From positions 1-8,077 of the forward strand of contig JAJNBO010000248.1 in NCBI GenBank assembly GCA_021156245.1: DNA of 8,077 nt, given 5' to 3'. The notes below the pieces were generated by a model. It was not told the origin of the DNA. It ran no database searches and saw only the letters and a list, made by a program, of their open reading frames with translations. Shown here one piece after another: positions 5,111-8,077 of this stretch; position 1 is the stretch's first letter; every line of letters starts with the position of its first letter. The position numbers and the translations under genes are program-made. Source of the DNA: Ramlibacter sp. (GTDB taxonomy: Bacteria; Pseudomonadota; Gammaproteobacteria; Burkholderiales; Burkholderiaceae_C).

Positions 5111-5929
5111 ATGCCACGCAAATACGACAACGCCATCGTCACCGGCACCGGCGCCTGCGGCGGCCTCGGCCACGCGCTCGCGTCCGAACTGATCGCGAGC
5201 GGGGCCCGCGTCGCCCTGGTCGGATTGCAGGTGCCGGTGCTCGAGCGGCTGGCGTCGGCCGCGCCGGAGCGCTGCGCGATCTACACGCCCGACGTCACGG
5301 ACTCCACGGCGATGCAGGCGATGGCCGCCGACTGGATGCAGCGTCACGGCACGCCCGACCTCGTGATCGCCAACGCAGGAGTCGCGGGAGGATTCGACCC
5401 TGCCGAGGCCGGCGACCTGCCAGTGCTGCGCCGCATGCTGGAGATCAACCTGCTGGGAGTCGCCGCCACTTTCCAGCCGTTCCTCGCGCCGATGAAAGCG
5501 GCGCGCCGCGGCAGCCTGGTCGGCATGGCCAGCATCGCCGGCTGGCGCGGCATGCCGGGCAACGCCGCATATTGCGCGAGCAAGGGCGGCCTGATCCGCT
5601 ATTTGGAAAGCGTGCGGGCGGACCTGCGGGGCACCGGCCTGCACGTCTGCACCGTCAGCCCCGGCTACATCCGCACGCAGCTCACGGCCGGCAACCGGTT
5701 CACCATGCCGGGGCTGATGGAAGCGGACGACGCCGCGCGCGAGCTTCTTCAACGTGCGGCGCTCGGGCAGGAGCACGTGGTGCTGCCGCGCCGCATCGGC
5801 TGGCTGTCACGCGCGCTGTCGTTGTTGCCGGCGGCCGTCCACGACCGCCTGTTGAACGGCCAGCCGCGCAAGCCGCGCGTCGGCGAGCCAGGCAGCACCG
5901 CGATCCCGGGACTGAAGAAGAACGAGTGA
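5111..5929 (+). CDS. Classical short-chain dehydrogenase/reductase
   Basis: The 272-residue product is an NAD(P)-dependent SDR acting on an unknown alcohol or ketone. The nucleotide-binding loop is TGACGGLG (13-20, fitting TGxxxGxG), preceded by an extra TG (11-12). The IANAG motif is at 86-90. The catalytic set is N113, S141, Y154 and K158 (YCASK), followed by SPGYIRT (183-189). The end of the second strand (VALVGLQ, 35-41) has neither the acidic residue typical of NAD enzymes nor a clear basic pair for NADP, so cofactor choice is open. The C-terminal tail after about 240 is basic and proline-rich. ATG 5111 was preferred to the in-frame ATG 5060 because the extra 17 residues look unlike an SDR start. 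A TATTCT at 5067-5072 might be its -10. It lies 10 nt before the monooxygenase gene, so the two are probably cotranscribed and may act on one substrate. Confidence 0.9.
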   Translation: MPRKYDNAIVTGTGACGGLGHALASELIASGARVALVGLQVPVLERLASAAPERCAIYTPDVTDSTAMQAMAADWMQRHGTPDLVIANAGVAGGFDPAEAGDLPVLRRMLEINLLGVAATFQPFLAPMKAARRGSLVGMASIAGWRGMPGNAAYCASKGGLIRYLESVRADLRGTGLHVCTVSPGYIRTQLTAGNRFTMPGLMEADDAARELLQRAALGQEHVVLPRRIGWLSRALSLLPAAVHDRLLNGQPRKPRVGEPGSTAIPGLKKNE

Positions 5930-5939
5930 AAAACGCAAC

Positions 5940-7259
5940 ATGACGACGACGACGGAGACGAACCGGCCCATAGCCTTGATCGGCGCGGGGCCCAGCGGCC
6001 TGGCGGCGGCGCGCAACCTGCAGAAGGCCGGCCTCGCTTTCCAGGGCTTCGAAGCCCACACGGACGTCGGCGGCCTGTGGGACATGGCCAATCCGCGCAG
6101 CACCGTCTACCACTCGGCGCACCTGATCTCCAGCAAGCGCACGACCGAGTTCGCCGAGTTTCCCATGGGCGAACACGTGGCCGACTATCCGAGCCACCGT
6201 GACCTGCGCGACTACTTCGTCGCCTTCGCAGACCGTTTCGACCTGCGCCGCCACTTCCGCTTCGGCGCCCGGGTGCGGAAGGTGGAGCCGCTGGACGACA
6301 GCGCCGCACCGCCGTGGCGGGTGACCTGGACGGACGCAGGCGGTGGCACGCACAGCGAGGTGTTCAGTGGCGTCGTGATTGCGAACGGCACGCTTGCGGA
6401 ACCCTCCATGCCGAAGTTCGAAGGCCGTTTCGACGGCGAGCTGCTGCACACCGCGGCTTACAAGCACCCGCAGATGTTCACCGGCAAGCGCGTGCTGGTG
6501 GTGGGCGCGGGCAATTCGGGCTGCGACATCGCCGTCGACGCGGTGCACTACGCGCGCAGCGTCGACATCTCCGTGCGGCGCGGCTACTACTTCGTGCCGA
6601 AGTACGTGTTCGGCAAGCCGGCGGACACCCTCGGCGGCAAGATGAAGCTGCCGCCGTGGCTGAAGCAGAAGATCGACGCGATGGTGCTGCAGTGGTTCAC
6701 CGGCGACCCGGTGCGCTTCGGCTTCCCGCGGCCGGACTACCGCATGTACGAGTCGCATCCGGTGGTGAACTCGCTGATCCTGCACCACATCGGCCATGGC
6801 GACATCAACGTGCGGCCCGACATCGAGCGCCTCCACGGGCGCACGGTGCACTTCAAGGACGGCAGCGCGCGCGACTACGACCTGGTGCTGTGCGCCACCG
6901 GCTACAAGTTGCACTACCCCTTCATCGACCCGGCCCTCCTCAACTGGAAAGGCATGGCGCCGCAGCTGCACCTGAACATCTTCCCGCCGCGACATGACAA
7001 CCTGGCCGTCATGGGGATGATCGAGGCCAGCGGCATCGGCTGGCAAGGCCGCTACGAGCAGGGCGAACTGGTCGCCCGGTTCTTCAAGGCGCGTGCCGAA
7101 GGCTCGCCGAAGGCCGACGCGCTGCGCCACGCCAAGGCCGGCCCGCCGCCCGACGTGAGCGGAGGCTATCGCTACCTGAAGCTGGAGCGCATGGCCTACT
7201 ACGTCCACAAGGACACGTACCGCGAAGCCGTGCGGCGTGCCGCCGCGTCCCTCGCCTGA
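5940..7259 (+). CDS. Flavin-containing monooxygenase (FMO-type, FAD and NADPH dependent)
   Basis: The 439-residue product shows the full FMO fingerprint. The FAD loop is GAGPSG (15-20), followed by GGLW (44-47). The FMO signature FDGELLHTAAY (164-174) fits FxGxxxHxxxY, with F164, G166, H170 and Y174. The NADPH loop is GAGNSG (189-194), and LCATGY (317-322) is the conserved C-terminal motif. Such enzymes use NADPH and O2 to oxygenate N or S atoms, and some relatives perform Baeyer-Villiger oxidation of ketones. The signature here ends in Y rather than the W of classical Baeyer-Villiger enzymes, so S/N-oxygenation is the default reading. Length is normal for the compact bacterial group (predicted flavoprotein CzcO, COG2072). 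It is the middle gene of a same-strand run, 10 nt after the SDR stop and 18 nt before the transporter. No strong ribosome site precedes ATG 5940. Confidence 0.93.
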   Translation: MTTTTETNRPIALIGAGPSGLAAARNLQKAGLAFQGFEAHTDVGGLWDMANPRSTVYHSAHLISSKRTTEFAEFPMGEHVADYPSHRDLRDYFVAFADRFDLRRHFRFGARVRKVEPLDDSAAPPWRVTWTDAGGGTHSEVFSGVVIANGTLAEPSMPKFEGRFDGELLHTAAYKHPQMFTGKRVLVVGAGNSGCDIAVDAVHYARSVDISVRRGYYFVPKYVFGKPADTLGGKMKLPPWLKQKIDAMVLQWFTGDPVRFGFPRPDYRMYESHPVVNSLILHHIGHGDINVRPDIERLHGRTVHFKDGSARDYDLVLCATGYKLHYPFIDPALLNWKGMAPQLHLNIFPPRHDNLAVMGMIEASGIGWQGRYEQGELVARFFKARAEGSPKADALRHAKAGPPPDVSGGYRYLKLERMAYYVHKDTYREAVRRAAASLA

Positions 7260-7265
7260 GTTTCC

Positions 7266-7271
7266 AAGGAG
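7266..7271 (+). promoter_or_regulatory. Shine-Dalgarno site of the transporter gene
   Basis: AAGGAG stands 6 nt before ATG 7278, within the 18-nt gap after the monooxygenase stop. It is the strongest ribosome site on the plus strand here and suggests the transporter is translated independently at a good rate within the operon. Confidence 0.85.
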
Positions 7272-7277
7272 CCGCCC

Positions 7278-8077
7278 ATGCTGCCCGTCGACGAGATCCG
7301 CCTCAACTTCAACCCGGCCTCGCTGGTCGTGCTGAACATCGTGCTGGGCTTCCTGATGTTCGGCATCGCGCTGGACACGCGGGTGGCGGACTTCCGCCGC
7401 GTGCTGCGGATGCCGGGGGCGATGGCGGTCGGCATCGCGGCGCAATTCCTGGTGCTGCCGGCGGTGACGTTCGTGTTGACGCTGGTCCTGCAACCGGCGC
7501 CGAGCATCGCGCTCGGCATGATCCTGGTGGCGTGCTGCCCGCCGGGGAACGTGAGCAACATCCTCACGCACCGGGCCGGCGGCAACGTCGCGCTCTCCGT
7601 ATCGATGACGGCCGTGTCGAACGCGCTCGCCATCGTGCTGATGCCGCTGAACTTCGCGTTCTGGGGAGCGCTGCATCCCACGGCGGCGCCCCTGCTCAAG
7701 CAGATCGCGCTGGACCCGGTGGAGATGGGCGGGCACATCGTGGCCATCATCGGCATCCCGTTCGTGCTGGGCATCCTCTGCGCCGAGAAACTTCCCCGCC
7801 TGACCGACCGCATCCGCAAGCCCGCGCGCATCCTCAGCTTCCTCTGCCTCGTCCTCTTCATCCTGGGCGCCGTGGCGGGCAACTGGCGCTACTTCCTCGA
7901 CTACGTCGGACTCGTGCTGCTGGCCGTCGCCATCCACGATGCGCTGGCGTTCGGCACCGGCTGGGTGTGCGCCCGGGCCAGCGGCCTGGGCGACTATGAC
8001 CGCCGCGCCGTCGCGATCGAGGTCGGCATCCGCAATGCCGGCCTCGGCCTCGTGCTGATCTTCAGCTTCTTCGGCGG
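7278..8077 (+). CDS. BASS-family (bile acid:sodium symporter-like) transporter, C terminus cut off
   Basis: The open frame begins MLPVDEIRLNFNPASLVVLN and runs off the right edge after 266 residues, with no stop. Several membrane segments are visible. The core family motif is ACCPPGNVSNILTHRAGGN (85-103), and the second crossover motif is AIEVGIRNAGLG (246-257). Lined up by eye on the Neisseria ASBT structure, as I recall its numbering, S93, N94, S107, T111 and E248 fall on sodium site 1. Q56 and E248 fall on site 2, but position 252, normally Gln, is Arg. Family members carry bile acids, steroids, pantothenate, pyruvate or other organic anions across the inner membrane, usually with sodium. 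Substrate cannot be told from sequence. Its place 18 nt after the monooxygenase gene suggests it imports or exports the substrate or product of the SDR/FMO pair. About 40-60 residues are probably missing. Confidence 0.9.
   Translation, partial: MLPVDEIRLNFNPASLVVLNIVLGFLMFGIALDTRVADFRRVLRMPGAMAVGIAAQFLVLPAVTFVLTLVLQPAPSIALGMILVACCPPGNVSNILTHRAGGNVALSVSMTAVSNALAIVLMPLNFAFWGALHPTAAPLLKQIALDPVEMGGHIVAIIGIPFVLGILCAEKLPRLTDRIRKPARILSFLCLVLFILGAVAGNWRYFLDYVGLVLLAVAIHDALAFGTGWVCARASGLGDYDRRAVAIEVGIRNAGLGLVLIFSFFG

Noticed and set aside
5940..7259. Classical Baeyer-Villiger monooxygenase
   Set aside because: The signature ends in Tyr (FxGxxxHxxxY) as in FMOs rather than the Trp of the Baeyer-Villiger fingerprint.
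5700..7937. 745-codon minus-strand open frame rich in His, Arg, Gln and Asp
   Set aside because: It is antisense to the monooxygenase and transporter genes, which have clear family motifs. Long antisense frames are expected at this GC content.
1..8077. CRISPR array, tRNA or rRNA genes, insertion sequences
   Set aside because: No regularly spaced repeats, no tRNA-like cloverleaf or rRNA stretch, and no transposase frame were seen on either strand.

Overview
The window is high-GC DNA with compact genes. Its gene content fits a betaproteobacterium of the order Burkholderiales, most likely Comamonadaceae (Ramlibacter/Variovorax-like). This assignment rests on protein style (Burkholderiales-type MnmA, ExbB with an N-terminal signal-like segment, NudJ-like Nudix protein) and on a dispersed-repeat-like hairpin typical of such genomes. 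No similarity search was possible.

Layout, left to right: a partial exbB (minus, 1-282, running off the left edge); a NudJ-like Nudix hydrolase gene (plus, 336-819) that looks broken by a small internal deletion plus frameshift; a REP-like hairpin (822-902); a 429-residue proline-rich, TonB-like membrane protein lacking the TonB C-terminal domain (minus, 908-2197); mnmA, the tRNA 2-thiouridylase (plus, 2230-3348); a 56-residue charged protein (minus, 3345-3515); a 160-residue helical protein with a HEPN-type R-x4-H motif (plus, 3717-4199); a YihY-family membrane protein (minus, 4209-5036); then a same-strand run of SDR oxidoreductase (5111-5929), flavin-containing monooxygenase (5940-7259) and a BASS-family (bile acid:sodium symporter) transporter (7278-8077, cut by the right edge).

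The first eight genes alternate strictly in strand (- + - + - + - +), so the region is a series of divergent and convergent pairs. Divergent pairs appear to share very short promoter regions. Three plus-strand genes (Nudix, mnmA, HEPN-like) have a -10-like hexamer ending 5-7 nt before the ATG, which suggests leaderless transcripts. Convergent pairs end tightly: mnmA and the small gene overlap their stop codons in one CTAG, and the HEPN-like and yihY genes have their TGA stops in the two arms of one palindrome.

The most functionally coherent unit is the SDR-FMO-transporter run on the right, with gaps of 10 and 18 nt. It could encode uptake and oxidation of an organic (possibly steroid-like or other carboxylate) substrate, but the substrate is unknown. 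The other points most worth a second look are the HEPN-like orphan, the broken Nudix gene, the insertion of an inverted TonB-like gene between the Nudix gene and mnmA, and an arginine at a predicted sodium-site position of the transporter.
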